Part shown: positions 1 to 8,482 of the stretch, one piece after another
Numbering within the stretch: the stretch's first letter is position 1
Layout: the number at the start of each line of letters is the position of its first letter
Source of the DNA: a virus
Length of the DNA: 64,000 nucleotides
Direction: 5' to 3' (one strand)
IMG/VR virus record: IMGVR_UViG_3300044640_001367
Location: 1 to 64,000 of that record
Translations under genes and position numbers: made by a program
The notes under the pieces: model-generated
Databases searched by the model: none
What the model was told of the DNA's origin: nothing
Seen by the model: the letters and a program-made list of their open reading frames with translations, nothing else

Positions 1-229
1 TGTCTGAAATTTGTTGATTGTGTTTGTATATTTCTCTTAATGTTTTGCGGGTACCAACACTTAGTTTAAATTCTGCTAAATGTAGAGTGTTATTTTCTAT
101 ACATCCGTGTAGAATAGATAATTCATTTAACATTCGATTGAATGTAAATTCGGATTTTTTAAAATTATCAATCTCTCGTTTAGATAAATTCAGATTTAAC
201 CATTGATTTTCCCCCAATAAAGATATCAT
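1..229 (-). CDS. unknown protein, 3' part cut off by window edge
   Basis: An open minus-strand frame of 76 codons starts at an ATG at 229 and runs off the left edge without a stop. The product starts MISLLGENQWLNLNLSKREI and is polar and probably helical; I do not recognise it. The plus-strand frame over the same bases (18-206) has no start context and is treated as its shadow. An AT octamer in the gene's orientation, TATTTATT (plus-strand 234-241), ends four bases before the ATG, the same spacing as at many other genes here, which supports this start. It is divergently oriented from the gene at 381. What the gene does cannot be said from this fragment. Confidence 0.6.
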   Translation of the reverse strand, partial: MISLLGENQWLNLNLSKREIDNFKKSEFTFNRMLNELSILHGCIENNTLHLAEFKLSVGTRKTLREIYKHNQQISD

Positions 230-233
230 ATTT

Positions 234-241
234 AATAAATA
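234..241 (-). promoter_or_regulatory. late-promoter-like octamer (variant TATTTATT)
   Basis: Read on the minus strand this is TATTTATT, one base off the recurrent TATTTATA, and it ends four bases before the ATG at 229. The position matches the other copies in the window; function is inferred. Confidence 0.4.
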
Positions 242-274
242 TATAGATGTAAATAAATGTTGATTAAAATAAAG

Positions 275-303
275 TTGACATAGTTGTTATTTGTATGTAT
301 TAT
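275..303 (+). promoter_or_regulatory. sigma70-type promoter, TTGACA-N17-TATTAT
   Basis: TTGACA at 275-280 and TATTAT at 298-303 are separated by exactly 17 bases. This is a near-consensus host sigma70 promoter, as expected for early or middle phage genes. It lies about 78 bases upstream of the ATG at 381 and would read the two small genes up to the terminator at 828. The rest of the 230-380 gap shows no ORF or RNA gene. Confidence 0.7.
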
Positions 304-380
304 CAGATTATGTTCTGAGACTGGTAATCTTAGAACTCGTAAATATATTACCACGTTTAAATATTAAAGTATAAATTAGT

Positions 381-572
381 ATGACAGTTAAAAGTGACAG
401 TGTTATAGATAGCAATATTAAGTACGTAATTCTACGTGATGGCAGACGAGTTTCAGATTTGGAATATGTTTCCAAAGTCGAAGCTAAAACTGAATATGAA
501 CATTGGTCATCAATCCTTAATCGGTGGCCTGATGGATCTAAAATTGAAATTGTAGAAGTGAAAGGTAAATAA
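381..572 (+). CDS. small unknown protein (63 aa)
   Basis: A 63-residue mixed-charge protein starting MTVKSDSVIDSNIKYVILRD; no membrane segment or known motif is visible. It is the first gene behind the sigma70-type promoter at 275-303. Its TAA stop overlaps the next ATG (TAATG at 570-574), so the pair is probably translationally coupled. There is no clear Shine-Dalgarno sequence. The product is likely an early or host-takeover protein by promoter type, but that is an inference; function is unknown. Confidence 0.65.
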   Translation: MTVKSDSVIDSNIKYVILRDGRRVSDLEYVSKVEAKTEYEHWSSILNRWPDGSKIEIVEVKGK

Positions 573-805
573 TGAGTGGTAATATATTTGGCTTAAAACA
601 GAAGATTAACGCAGCTAGCACAGAAAAAGAAGTATTAGATTTATTACAGTTGAGCAAAACATTTGTAGATGCGTCTCCAGAAACAATTCGTTCTTGGAAA
701 AATTCATCCACAAAAAAATTACATCAGTTAAATTCAACTAAACCAGCAATAGAAAATGTTGAAACTGACAACAATAAACCCGTAAAGAAGAAAAAGAAAA
801 AGTAA
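572..805 (+). CDS. small unknown protein with lysine-rich tail (77 aa)
   Basis: A 77-residue protein whose last residues are almost all lysine (PVKKKKKK), a tail that could bind nucleic acid or simply be disordered. The central part (about residues 10-55) looks helical. It overlaps the stop codon of the upstream gene by one base and is followed 22 bases later by a strong hairpin terminator, so the two genes form a complete short transcription unit. I do not recognise a family. Confidence 0.65.
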   Translation: MSGNIFGLKQKINAASTEKEVLDLLQLSKTFVDASPETIRSWKNSSTKKLHQLNSTKPAIENVETDNNKPVKKKKKK

Positions 806-827
806 GAGGTGGTTAAATTGATTGTGA

Positions 828-860
828 AAAGACGTTACTTCGGTAACGTCTTTATTTTTT
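828..860 (+). terminator. rho-independent terminator with TTCG tetraloop
   Basis: An 11-bp perfect stem (AAAGACGTTAC / GTAACGTCTTT) closes a TTCG tetraloop at 839-842 and is followed by ATTTTTT. It ends the 381-805 unit, and the next late-promoter-like element begins seven bases after it. Confidence 0.9.
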
Positions 861-866
861 CTTATA

Positions 867-874
867 TACTTATA
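867..874 (+). promoter_or_regulatory. late-promoter-like octamer (variant TACTTATA)
   Basis: TACTTATA, one base from TATTTATA, lies between the terminator at 828-860 and the ATGs at 876/879. It ends four bases before the second ATG, the usual spacing, which favours 879 as the true start. Confidence 0.45.
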
Positions 875-875
875 T

Positions 876-1229
876 ATGATGATAGATAAATACTCTTCAT
901 TAACTTTGCCATCTGATTATAGTCAGATGGAGGGTTTGATTAAAGTCAATAAAATTAAGTTGATGGAACAAATTGTTTCGTCTATATGTTACGCGGTGAA
1001 GAACAATTTGAATGCGATAGAGGTCTTTAATTTTAAAGATTCTGATTTCATAGTAGTATTAGTCCGTGATTCATTTGAAAGTAATTTAAATAGTATTTAT
1101 AATTATTATATCTCATCTGAGACATATGAACATTGCGGACGTGTTTTAAATATTAAACAACAACTAAACCAAAAAAATGAACAAGAAAAAAGACACAAGT
1201 CCAAAGGTTCACCAAAACGAAAAAATTAA
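876..1229 (+). CDS. unknown protein (117 aa)
   Basis: The frame opens with two adjacent ATGs (876 and 879); promoter spacing favours the second, giving 116 residues. The product is mixed-charge, starting MIDKYSSLTLPSDYSQMEGL, with a lysine/glutamine-rich C-terminus; no known domain is visible. Its last 53 bases overlap the start of the PhoH gene in another frame, so the two are probably co-translated. It may be a small partner of PhoH, but only the overlap supports this. Confidence 0.6.
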   Translation: MMIDKYSSLTLPSDYSQMEGLIKVNKIKLMEQIVSSICYAVKNNLNAIEVFNFKDSDFIVVLVRDSFESNLNSIYNYYISSETYEHCGRVLNIKQQLNQKNEQEKRHKSKGSPKRKN

Positions 1230-1887
1230 AGAATCAGTTAGAATAGATGAACGACAACTTACATCTAAACAGATTGAATTATTAAATTTATTACAAAATA
1301 AAACAACCAAACTAGTCTTTATTTCTGGGCCAGCTGGAACTGCCAAAACATATACGTCAATATTAGCAGGTTTAACCTTATTGAATCATAAAAGGGTGAG
1401 TGAAATTATATATGTTAGAAGTATAGTTGAAAGCAGCGATAGTAAATTAGGATTTTTGCCTGGTGAAATGGATGAAAAAATGAGTCCATATATCCAACCA
1501 TTGATAGACAAATTAGAAGAATTGTTGCCAAAACACGATATTGATAAATTGAAAAAAGAGGAACGTATTCACGGATTCCCAATCAATTTTTTACGTGGTT
1601 TAAGTTGGAATGCTAAATGTATCGTAGCAGATGAAGCTCAGAATATGAGTAAAAAAGAACTAATAACATTGATCACACGTGTGGGTGAATTCAGTAAGTT
1701 ATTTATCTGTGGCGATCCAGATCAAAGTGATATCAACGGTAAAAGTGGATTTGTGCCAATGATGAATGTTTTCGACGATGAAGAAAGTAGAAATAATGGA
1801 ATTTATGTATTCAAATTTGATGAAGACGACATTGTTCGGAGTGGTTTAGTAAAATTTATATTAAAAAAACTAAAAAACGTTAGTTGA
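1177..1887 (+). CDS. phoH: PhoH-family ATPase
   Basis: A 236-residue P-loop protein of the PhoH family. Walker A is GPAGTAKT at residues 51-58 and the Walker B region reads VADEAQNMS near residue 152, the characteristic PhoH DEAQN. A further GDPDQ motif follows, as in PhoH and related helicase-like ATPases. The length fits the short phage versions without a PIN nuclease domain. PhoH is a common auxiliary gene in marine myoviruses; its role (phosphate stress or RNA metabolism) is unsettled. The chosen ATG overlaps the upstream gene by 53 bases; no in-frame ATG lies between it and the Walker A motif, so it is probably right. The gene is followed by the tail-fibre block. Confidence 0.9.
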   Translation: MNKKKDTSPKVHQNEKIKESVRIDERQLTSKQIELLNLLQNKTTKLVFISGPAGTAKTYTSILAGLTLLNHKRVSEIIYVRSIVESSDSKLGFLPGEMDEKMSPYIQPLIDKLEELLPKHDIDKLKKEERIHGFPINFLRGLSWNAKCIVADEAQNMSKKELITLITRVGEFSKLFICGDPDQSDINGKSGFVPMMNVFDDEESRNNGIYVFKFDEDDIVRSGLVKFILKKLKNVS

Positions 1888-1907
1888 TTAATAATTATTA
1901 ATATAAT

Positions 1908-4334
1908 ATGGCGATAGTATCCAATCAAGGTAGGACCGTTCCCGAATTACCAACATTAACATCTGGTAATATTGGCGACAATGATTATTTAATCATACAA
2001 AGTGTGAGTAGCAACTCAACTAAAAAATCTACTGTCAATAGTTTTGTACAAAAGACCGGCGATCTTTTAACGTCGTTTGATAGTTTAAATTTTACAGGTC
2101 CAAATAACAGATACATAGGTTCATTCAGAAGTTTTGAAGGTGATAACTATTCCGTCATAAGTCAAAATGTACCAAATGTATTTAAAAGAGCCATAGTAAG
2201 CGATTATCTTACTATTGGATATAATCCATCCGCGCCAACCTTTTTGGGAATCTATGCAAAGACAATAGATGTTAATCAAGCAACTGGCGGTGGTGGTAAT
2301 ATTACGTTTACTGGAAATTCTATAAATAGTCAAATAACAATGCTTGACTATTCAAATGGATTGGTTCTTGAAAATACACCTTTTAAACTTGAACAAATTA
2401 CAGCTAGTGCGGGTATAACAGGCAGTTTAAAAGGACGTTTATTAGGCAATGTAACGATTGGCACAGGTAAAAGTTCATTTAACAATGTAGACGTAAATAA
2501 TAATTTATATGCTGTAAATGCCGAGGTAAACAACGTTACTATAAGTTCTGGTGTAATTGAAAACGTTACTATTAACAATTCTACAATTGGAACAATTTTA
2601 CCGAGGATTATATCAGGGTCAAAGATATATTCCGTAAATGGATTTTCAGGAGTATTTTCTGGCAGTGGTAATATTTCAATGACGGGTAGTTTAAAAGGCA
2701 AATTAAGAGGCAATGTAACATCTACAACAGGCACAAGTGATTTTAACAATATATCAGCTGCTAGTATATATTCTAGTGTGTATATTGAATCCCCATTATT
2801 TGTAGGCACATCCAGTTATTCTTACAACGGATTGGGTGAGTTATCATCTTTATCAAGTAGCTATGCACAAACTTCAAGTATGTGTATGTCAACCACAGCA
2901 GATTCAGCTTCATATTTGAATTGGTCTAATTTAAGATCAAACGGCACAGCTAGTTATTCATATAATGGCAATTTAAAATATTCTTCTTTTTCAAGTAGTT
3001 ACGCACGTACTTCAAGTAAAGCTATAAGTGGTAGTTATTCTACTAGAACCACTAGCGCTTCATACGCATTGCGAGCTTCAACGGTTCTTGGAACAGTTGA
3101 TAATGCTTTATACGCCATAGCAGCTGATTCATCAACTACTTCATTAACATCCTCTTATTTATTAAAAGGATCTTTAAATAGTTCAAGTGCTGTACCATAT
3201 TTTTTCGGTAATAGATTAACAACATCCCCACTATTTTATAAAAATGAGTCTGGACAAATTAATTTTTATATATCAGCTTCCGCTAAATATGCACAATCTA
3301 ATTTGACAGTGGTCAATAGAGGATCTGGTATATATAGTTCAGCTGCGTTTGTATTACAAAATAAAAACAGATCAACCGGTTATCCAAACCAAGATCAATG
3401 GTTTATATCATCTGTTACTAGTGGTAGTTTGACATTGAGTATTACCACAGGATCCTATCATCTTAAAAATAGTACCATTACAACAAGAATATCGGATACA
3501 CCTTTATCGGGTGGTATATCAGGTGGCGGAAGTTGGAATGGTGTATCTGGCACAGCAGGTGTAATGGTTGCACTTAAACAAGTACGCAATGGTTTTTACT
3601 TCTGGCCATATATCCAGTCAGATTCAGCTGCGAGAGATGGTTCAGTTGGTATAGGCGTACAACCTCCAGCAGAGCCAACTGGTTCTATAGACAAGTATTT
3701 ACGTGCTAAGTTGCAAATTAGAATGTTTAGTGGTAGTAATCAAGCAGCGAACGTTGCTGGATCAGTATTAGCTGGTAAATTTGTTGGCGGAGCACCAGTT
3801 GGTGTAGAAAATAAACAAACCGCAATATTGGTACAATATGGATCAAGTAGTTTTGCAAATACATTTTATGTATCCAGTAGCGGTGATATGCGTGCGTATG
3901 GATCTATCAGTGGTAGCAAGATGTATTCATATGGAAGTATCAAAGTTGATAATGGTTCGTATATTTCCAAAACAGATAGTGCTATTATAACTGGATCTTT
4001 TAAAGGCAATTATCAAAAAGATTATACAACTGTAAGTGCTACTATTGCAGCTGCAACAACTAATTTGAGTTTTGATGATTATGATATGATTTATCTAACG
4101 GCTACAGCCGCTCAAACATTTAATGTAAATCTCACACAGAAGAAAGTGTGTTATTTATATTTCTATAATAATAGTGGCGGTACATCATTTATCTGGCAAA
4201 CCGGTACTACCAATTCTTTAAAGTGGCCAAGTGGTGCAGCGTCAAATCCATCAAATGGATCCAGAGATCTATATTCCATCATATTGATGGGCAGTGAAAT
4301 TCTTATAAATAAGATCGCAGCTTCTTACTCTTAA
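1908..4334 (+). CDS. large Ser/Gly-rich tail-fibre or adhesin-like virion protein
   Basis: 808 residues, very rich in Ser, Thr, Gly and Asn. The N-terminus (ITS-like segment, residues 1-50, with KKSTVNSF) resembles the opening module of the next two proteins, suggesting a shared virion attachment domain. The middle holds repeats of the type GSLKGxLxGNVT (near residues 170 and 265) and SSSYAxTSS/ASYAL (residues 300-420), typical of beta-rich fibre shafts. The C-terminal part has GS-rich strands and ends in an aromatic, probably globular domain (KKVCYLYFYNNS). No catalytic motif is seen. It heads a run of four structural genes. A tail-fibre role is inferred from composition, N-terminal similarity and neighbours, not from a recognised family. 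Confidence 0.7.
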   Translation: MAIVSNQGRTVPELPTLTSGNIGDNDYLIIQSVSSNSTKKSTVNSFVQKTGDLLTSFDSLNFTGPNNRYIGSFRSFEGDNYSVISQNVPNVFKRAIVSDYLTIGYNPSAPTFLGIYAKTIDVNQATGGGGNITFTGNSINSQITMLDYSNGLVLENTPFKLEQITASAGITGSLKGRLLGNVTIGTGKSSFNNVDVNNNLYAVNAEVNNVTISSGVIENVTINNSTIGTILPRIISGSKIYSVNGFSGVFSGSGNISMTGSLKGKLRGNVTSTTGTSDFNNISAASIYSSVYIESPLFVGTSSYSYNGLGELSSLSSSYAQTSSMCMSTTADSASYLNWSNLRSNGTASYSYNGNLKYSSFSSSYARTSSKAISGSYSTRTTSASYALRASTVLGTVDNALYAIAADSSTTSLTSSYLLKGSLNSSSAVPYFFGNRLTTSPLFYKNESGQINFYISASAKYAQSNLTVVNRGSGIYSSAAFVLQNKNRSTGYPNQDQWFISSVTSGSLTLSITTGSYHLKNSTITTRISDTPLSGGISGGGSWNGVSGTAGVMVALKQVRNGFYFWPYIQSDSAARDGSVGIGVQPPAEPTGSIDKYLRAKLQIRMFSGSNQAANVAGSVLAGKFVGGAPVGVENKQTAILVQYGSSSFANTFYVSSSGDMRAYGSISGSKMYSYGSIKVDNGSYISKTDSAIITGSFKGNYQKDYTTVSATIAAATTNLSFDDYDMIYLTATAAQTFNVNLTQKKVCYLYFYNNSGGTSFIWQTGTTNSLKWPSGAASNPSNGSRDLYSIILMGSEILINKIAASYS

Positions 4335-4341
4335 TACTTTA

Positions 4342-4349
4342 TATTTATA
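4342..4349 (+). promoter_or_regulatory. late-promoter-like octamer TATTTATA
   Basis: Exact TATTTATA, ending four bases before the ATG at 4354 in the short gap after the 808-residue fibre gene. Confidence 0.6.
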
Positions 4350-4353
4350 AAAT

Positions 4354-4896
4354 ATGTCAACGCCGTGTAACAGTTTAAATGTTCAATTAATAAAAGTCAG
4401 TGATCTTGCGAGCTATAATAATATAAAAGCCGCAGACCAATTGATGCTTATTGAAAATACAGGTGGTTCAAAATATTCTAGAAAATCCACTTTATCAGAT
4501 TTAAAAGATTATGTTAATTCAGATGGTATATCTGGTTATACAACGTCTTTATTTAACACCACAACAGACTTGAATAATATTTATACATATTCGTTGGGAA
4601 ATGTATTTTCTTTTTCGCATGGTTTTTCTTCAACACCATCTTTAGTAAGAGTAGTTTTACAATGCGCAGCTAATGATGGTAGATTTGTTATAAACCAAGA
4701 AGTTGATGTAACTTCATTTTTTAATAATGAAACAAAACCAATATGTAGTGTTGTTTCACGTTCAAGTAATATATTAGTAATAGTACCCACTTTCACTAGT
4801 ATTACCACATATGATTACAATAGTAGTACTAGTGTAATATCGCAATATAACATCGATACGTCAAAGTGGTATATTAAAATTTACGCCTGGAAGTAA
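4354..4896 (+). CDS. short tail-fibre-like protein (180 aa)
   Basis: 180 residues. The first 50 (IKVSDLASYN, then YSRKSTLSDL) closely match the start of the following 496-residue protein (IKVSDLVRYN, YSRKSTFGDI), so the two share an N-terminal module, probably for docking to the tail. The remaining part forms a separate beta-rich C-terminal domain with the pattern FSFSHGFSSTP, VVLQCAAND and a final WYIKIYAWK, resembling small receptor-binding or capping domains at fibre ends. It has no shaft repeats, so it looks like a short fibre or tip. It starts directly after a TATTTATA element and is followed at once by the next fibre gene. Confidence 0.65.
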   Translation: MSTPCNSLNVQLIKVSDLASYNNIKAADQLMLIENTGGSKYSRKSTLSDLKDYVNSDGISGYTTSLFNTTTDLNNIYTYSLGNVFSFSHGFSSTPSLVRVVLQCAANDGRFVINQEVDVTSFFNNETKPICSVVSRSSNILVIVPTFTSITTYDYNSSTSVISQYNIDTSKWYIKIYAWK

Positions 4897-4898
4897 TT

Positions 4899-6389
4899 AT
4901 GTCAACTACCTGCAATTTAATACAACAAATAAAAGTTAGTGATCTTGTAAGATACAACACATTAACAGCTAAGGATTTAATTTTAACAATTGAATCTGGA
5001 TCATCCAATAACTTGTACTCTCGAAAAAGTACATTTGGCGATATAGTTACATTTTTATCAGATGTTACGGGATCTTACACAGGAAGTTTTTCTGGATCCG
5101 CAAAAACATTAAAAGGTATTTTTACTGGTAGTTTTACAGGCAGTTTTAAAGGAAAACATTCAGGTAGTTTTAGTGGAAATTTTAATGGCCGTAATACAGG
5201 TAGTTTCACAGGCAGTTTTAAAGGATTAACTACAGGTAAATCCCAAACATCTGGATCGTTGAGTGGTAGTTTTAACGGTTACATATTAACTAAAAAAGCA
5301 AATGCTAGTGGTAGTTTTAGTGGAAGTTTGTATGGAACTATAATTAGTAAAAATTCAAAACTAACAGGTAGTTTCAGTGGAATTTCAAAAGGACAATTTT
5401 CAGGAAGTGTTTCAGCTAGTATAAAAGGTTACATCAGCGCTTCAAATCATTATAATGCCAATAGAAAAGTAGCATTTTATGGCACAGCTAGTTGTGCTAA
5501 AACCGCATCTTATTCTTTAAATTCAGGTGGAAATATAACAGGTACAGGTACTACAAATCAATTTTCATATTGGTCAGGAACAAGTGCATTGGGTTCTACT
5601 AATTATCTTGTAAGAAATAGTACTATTAATAATTTAGGTAGTATGGCAGCTGGCAGAGTAACTGCGAATAATCCTCTGCAATTTTCTACTGCTGGCGAAC
5701 AAATTATTCAACATTCGGCATCTGGACAATCGGTCTCTGGATTAGGATTACAAACTTCTAATAATTATTTAAGAACAACTGCTAATTTTGCAATTTATTA
5801 TTCAGGATCTCATATAAATACATCAGCGTTACCAGGCAAAGATGTAATTTGGCAGTCTGGTAAATCAGGATGGGGAATATTAGGCGCAAGACAAAGACTA
5901 TTAAGTGTGGGTAACATAGTAAGTTCTGATAATGTAAATGCTCAATTACATTTACATTTAAGTGGATCCACTGGTTGGCCAACAGGTTACAACCCAAATA
6001 CCAATGTATTTCTAATTACATCAGGTAGCAATCAAACAAAATTGTTACGTGTAAGTGGCAGTGGTCAATTGGACGTGAGAGGTGATATAGTTGCACTTTC
6101 AACATTCGCTTCGTCCGATATAAGACTCAAAGACAATATCAAAACTATAGAAAATGCTTTATCTAAAGTTAATCAAATACGTCCAATAGAATTTAATTGG
6201 AAGTCAAATGGAAAACAAGACTTTGGTGTTATTGCTCAACAAATTGAAGAATTGTATCCTGATTTAGTAACTGAAAATCTTGAAGGATATAAAGTTGTAA
6301 AATATAATCCACTTATCGCATTGTTATTAAAATCTATTCAAGAACTACACAAAGAAGTTCAAGAACTAAAAAATAAGATCGAATCTTAA
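4899..6389 (+). CDS. tail fibre with C-terminal S74 self-cleaving chaperone domain
   Basis: 496 residues in three parts. Residues 1-55 share the IKVSDL...YSRKST module with the neighbour. Residues 60-180 are about a dozen GSF(T/S)GSFxG repeats, a beta shaft. From residue 405 onward lies a peptidase S74 intramolecular chaperone: SSDIRLKDNI holds the catalytic serine and lysine (Ser405/406, Lys411), followed by the F-G-V-I-A-Q-Q segment and a C-terminal coiled coil. In this family the chaperone drives trimerisation of fibres or spikes and then cuts itself off, so the mature fibre should end near residue 405. Only two bases separate it from the upstream gene. Confidence 0.9.
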   Translation: MSTTCNLIQQIKVSDLVRYNTLTAKDLILTIESGSSNNLYSRKSTFGDIVTFLSDVTGSYTGSFSGSAKTLKGIFTGSFTGSFKGKHSGSFSGNFNGRNTGSFTGSFKGLTTGKSQTSGSLSGSFNGYILTKKANASGSFSGSLYGTIISKNSKLTGSFSGISKGQFSGSVSASIKGYISASNHYNANRKVAFYGTASCAKTASYSLNSGGNITGTGTTNQFSYWSGTSALGSTNYLVRNSTINNLGSMAAGRVTANNPLQFSTAGEQIIQHSASGQSVSGLGLQTSNNYLRTTANFAIYYSGSHINTSALPGKDVIWQSGKSGWGILGARQRLLSVGNIVSSDNVNAQLHLHLSGSTGWPTGYNPNTNVFLITSGSNQTKLLRVSGSGQLDVRGDIVALSTFASSDIRLKDNIKTIENALSKVNQIRPIEFNWKSNGKQDFGVIAQQIEELYPDLVTENLEGYKVVKYNPLIALLLKSIQELHKEVQELKNKIES

Positions 6390-6403
6390 TATATATAGGA
6401 TAT

Positions 6404-8350
6404 ATGCCTGTCAATATATTAAACAGATCTGGTCCATTGAGTTTCAAAAGTGAAACAAATAATAGCGAAAATCTTTCGATCAACAGTTTATTAAGCAACG
6501 TTTATAATCCAGGCTCAAATAATTTTTCTATATCGCAAAGTTATTACCAATTGCAAAATAGAATTGGCAATTCAAACTCTGATTCAAGTACGATTAATAT
6601 TACAAAACCTTTAGGAGTTGGATTCATAAATAAAGACAATCGGCGACCAATAAAGTTTAGTGAATTTTATGGTGCTTCTTATATAAGTAGTTCTTTCAGT
6701 GTAGCTGCTTCTACTGGTGTCGCTACTGTTAAAATTTACTCGCCAAGTGTAGTACAAAATAATAACTTTTTGACTAATAATATACAAGACAAAGTTTATC
6801 AATACACACTATATTCTAAGTCAGATGTCGTTACACCTATTGTAGATTCTGGGTGGAATAAGATGTTTTCTTACGCTAAATCAGGTGATAACATTGAATC
6901 ATTTTATAATTTAGTTAATACAAACGCATATAAATTGGTTTGTAAGGATTGTTTGTCAAATGCGTTTACATCTAGTATGTTTATAGGCACTTGTACAAGT
7001 ACGGTTATTGATAATACAACCTATACATACACAATATCCGATGTAGATTTACCTACAGCAAGTTCTTTGTTGTTCCAGAAAATAAATAATGATAAAACTA
7101 CCAATGGGTATACGAATACAAAGATAACAGATTTGTCTACCACATTGAATAACTTAAATAGTTTATTGCCGAATCCAAACATTACAACTTATAAATCGAG
7201 TGGACAACTTTTGCCAGTTATATCATATAAAGACAATTTAGGATATACTAGAACGTTGACCTTCGCTGGATTGATTTTACAAAAATCAACCACCCCTGAT
7301 GGTCCACTTGGATATTTTTATACTGGATTGGTAACAGCTACTAGCTTAGGCGGAACAAATCCTACATACCAATACTCGTTTGAAAATACATCAACATTTG
7401 GTCAAATTACACTTTACATTTTAGGTGATCAAGATTCAACTACCTCAACGTGTACGGCACTACCAACACTAGTTGGTAATTTTCCAACCAATATTTCATT
7501 TACAGGCCCAAGATGTGGTTACTTGGATTGCGGAGATGGTTATACTCAACCAGTTTGTAATCCAACTACAACTACACAAATAAAACACAGTGGTAGTTTC
7601 ATAATGACAAATAATAACAATGCGGAGTTATTAGCTACTATCAGTCCTACTTGGACTAACTTAGATGGAACTGCTTTAAATTCGTTAATTAGTACCGTTG
7701 ATTTTACTCCAACTGGGATGTTTTCTATTTCAGCTAACAGTACACGTAAAATTAACATTGGTTTTGGGATTTCTAATTATCAAAATACACTTCAGCCAAA
7801 AACCTTTACTGCTAAAGGTTCGGTTAGTCTAACCTTACCACCAGGATATTCACCGCAATCACAGAATTGTGAAATTATAGCTAGTTTTGATAAAAATTCA
7901 TGCGTTATTTCTCCGGTAACACCCACTGTAGTTACGCCTGTAACAAGTAATTTAGGATGTGTAAATTACAATTCCAATATGTTGGAAAGTTGGACGCAGA
8001 TAAAATCTGGTACCGTGGTAATAATTGCCTATAAAACTGGTACATCGGCTGATAAAACTTTTGCGAAGGCGGTTGTCAATGCTTTACCAAATACAGAATG
8101 TACATTACCTACAACTATATCCCAAGATGGATATACCATTAATATTTCTTGGACAGTAGATCCAGCTGGCGATCAGTCATATGATTGTACATCTGGACAA
8201 TTTTCAGGCACTTATACAGTTGTAACAAGCAATGCTATATTAGGAAATGCAAAGTTTTATATCTTATTTTTGAGAAGAAATAATAATAATCCAAATGCTG
8301 AAAATTACATCAATTTATGCCAAACAGGCGGAGTTTCGTCTGTTGGATAA
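6404..8350 (+). CDS. unknown virion protein (648 aa), last gene of the fibre block
   Basis: 648 residues, rich in Ser, Thr and Asn and predicted beta-rich. The N-terminal 100 residues end in RRPIKFSEFYGASY, a segment type seen near the start of many phage fibre or appendage proteins. Cysteines cluster around residues 365-390. No enzymatic motif is visible. The gene follows the S74 fibre after 14 bases and is the last of the block; behind it comes a host-type promoter for hsp20. A role as an adhesin or fibre partner is inferred from position and composition. Confidence 0.6.
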   Translation: MPVNILNRSGPLSFKSETNNSENLSINSLLSNVYNPGSNNFSISQSYYQLQNRIGNSNSDSSTINITKPLGVGFINKDNRRPIKFSEFYGASYISSSFSVAASTGVATVKIYSPSVVQNNNFLTNNIQDKVYQYTLYSKSDVVTPIVDSGWNKMFSYAKSGDNIESFYNLVNTNAYKLVCKDCLSNAFTSSMFIGTCTSTVIDNTTYTYTISDVDLPTASSLLFQKINNDKTTNGYTNTKITDLSTTLNNLNSLLPNPNITTYKSSGQLLPVISYKDNLGYTRTLTFAGLILQKSTTPDGPLGYFYTGLVTATSLGGTNPTYQYSFENTSTFGQITLYILGDQDSTTSTCTALPTLVGNFPTNISFTGPRCGYLDCGDGYTQPVCNPTTTTQIKHSGSFIMTNNNNAELLATISPTWTNLDGTALNSLISTVDFTPTGMFSISANSTRKINIGFGISNYQNTLQPKTFTAKGSVSLTLPPGYSPQSQNCEIIASFDKNSCVISPVTPTVVTPVTSNLGCVNYNSNMLESWTQIKSGTVVIIAYKTGTSADKTFAKAVVNALPNTECTLPTTISQDGYTINISWTVDPAGDQSYDCTSGQFSGTYTVVTSNAILGNAKFYILFLRRNNNNPNAENYINLCQTGGVSSVG

Positions 8351-8356
8351 AAAATA

Positions 8357-8385
8357 TTGACATTTTTCAGAAGTTCGTTTATATA
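8357..8385 (+). promoter_or_regulatory. sigma70-type promoter for hsp20, TTGACA-N17-TATATA
   Basis: TTGACA at 8357-8362 and TATATA at 8380-8385 are 17 bases apart. The leader that follows (about 90 bases) holds a hairpin (roughly 8392-8415, TAGATAGTA / TATTATCTA), an AT-rich inverted repeat (8440-8467) and a good Shine-Dalgarno AAGAAAGG before the ATG at 8483. This suggests Hsp20 is expressed by the host polymerase early or throughout infection. Confidence 0.7.
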
Positions 8386-8482
8386 TATTTTTAGATAGTA
8401 CGTGTGTATTATCTACTATAGTGCTCGAGTGAGGCTATTAGGTTAATAAGTTCAATTGAATTATTAAAAGAAAGGTAAATAT

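Noticed and set aside
18-206. Plus-strand 62-codon ORF at the left edge
   Set aside because: It lies antisense to a longer open frame that continues beyond the window and has a better start context with a promoter-like octamer.
2348-2809. Minus-strand 153-codon ORF inside the 808-aa fibre gene
   Set aside because: Antisense to repetitive Ser/Gly coding sequence, no ribosome site or neighbouring gene on that strand.
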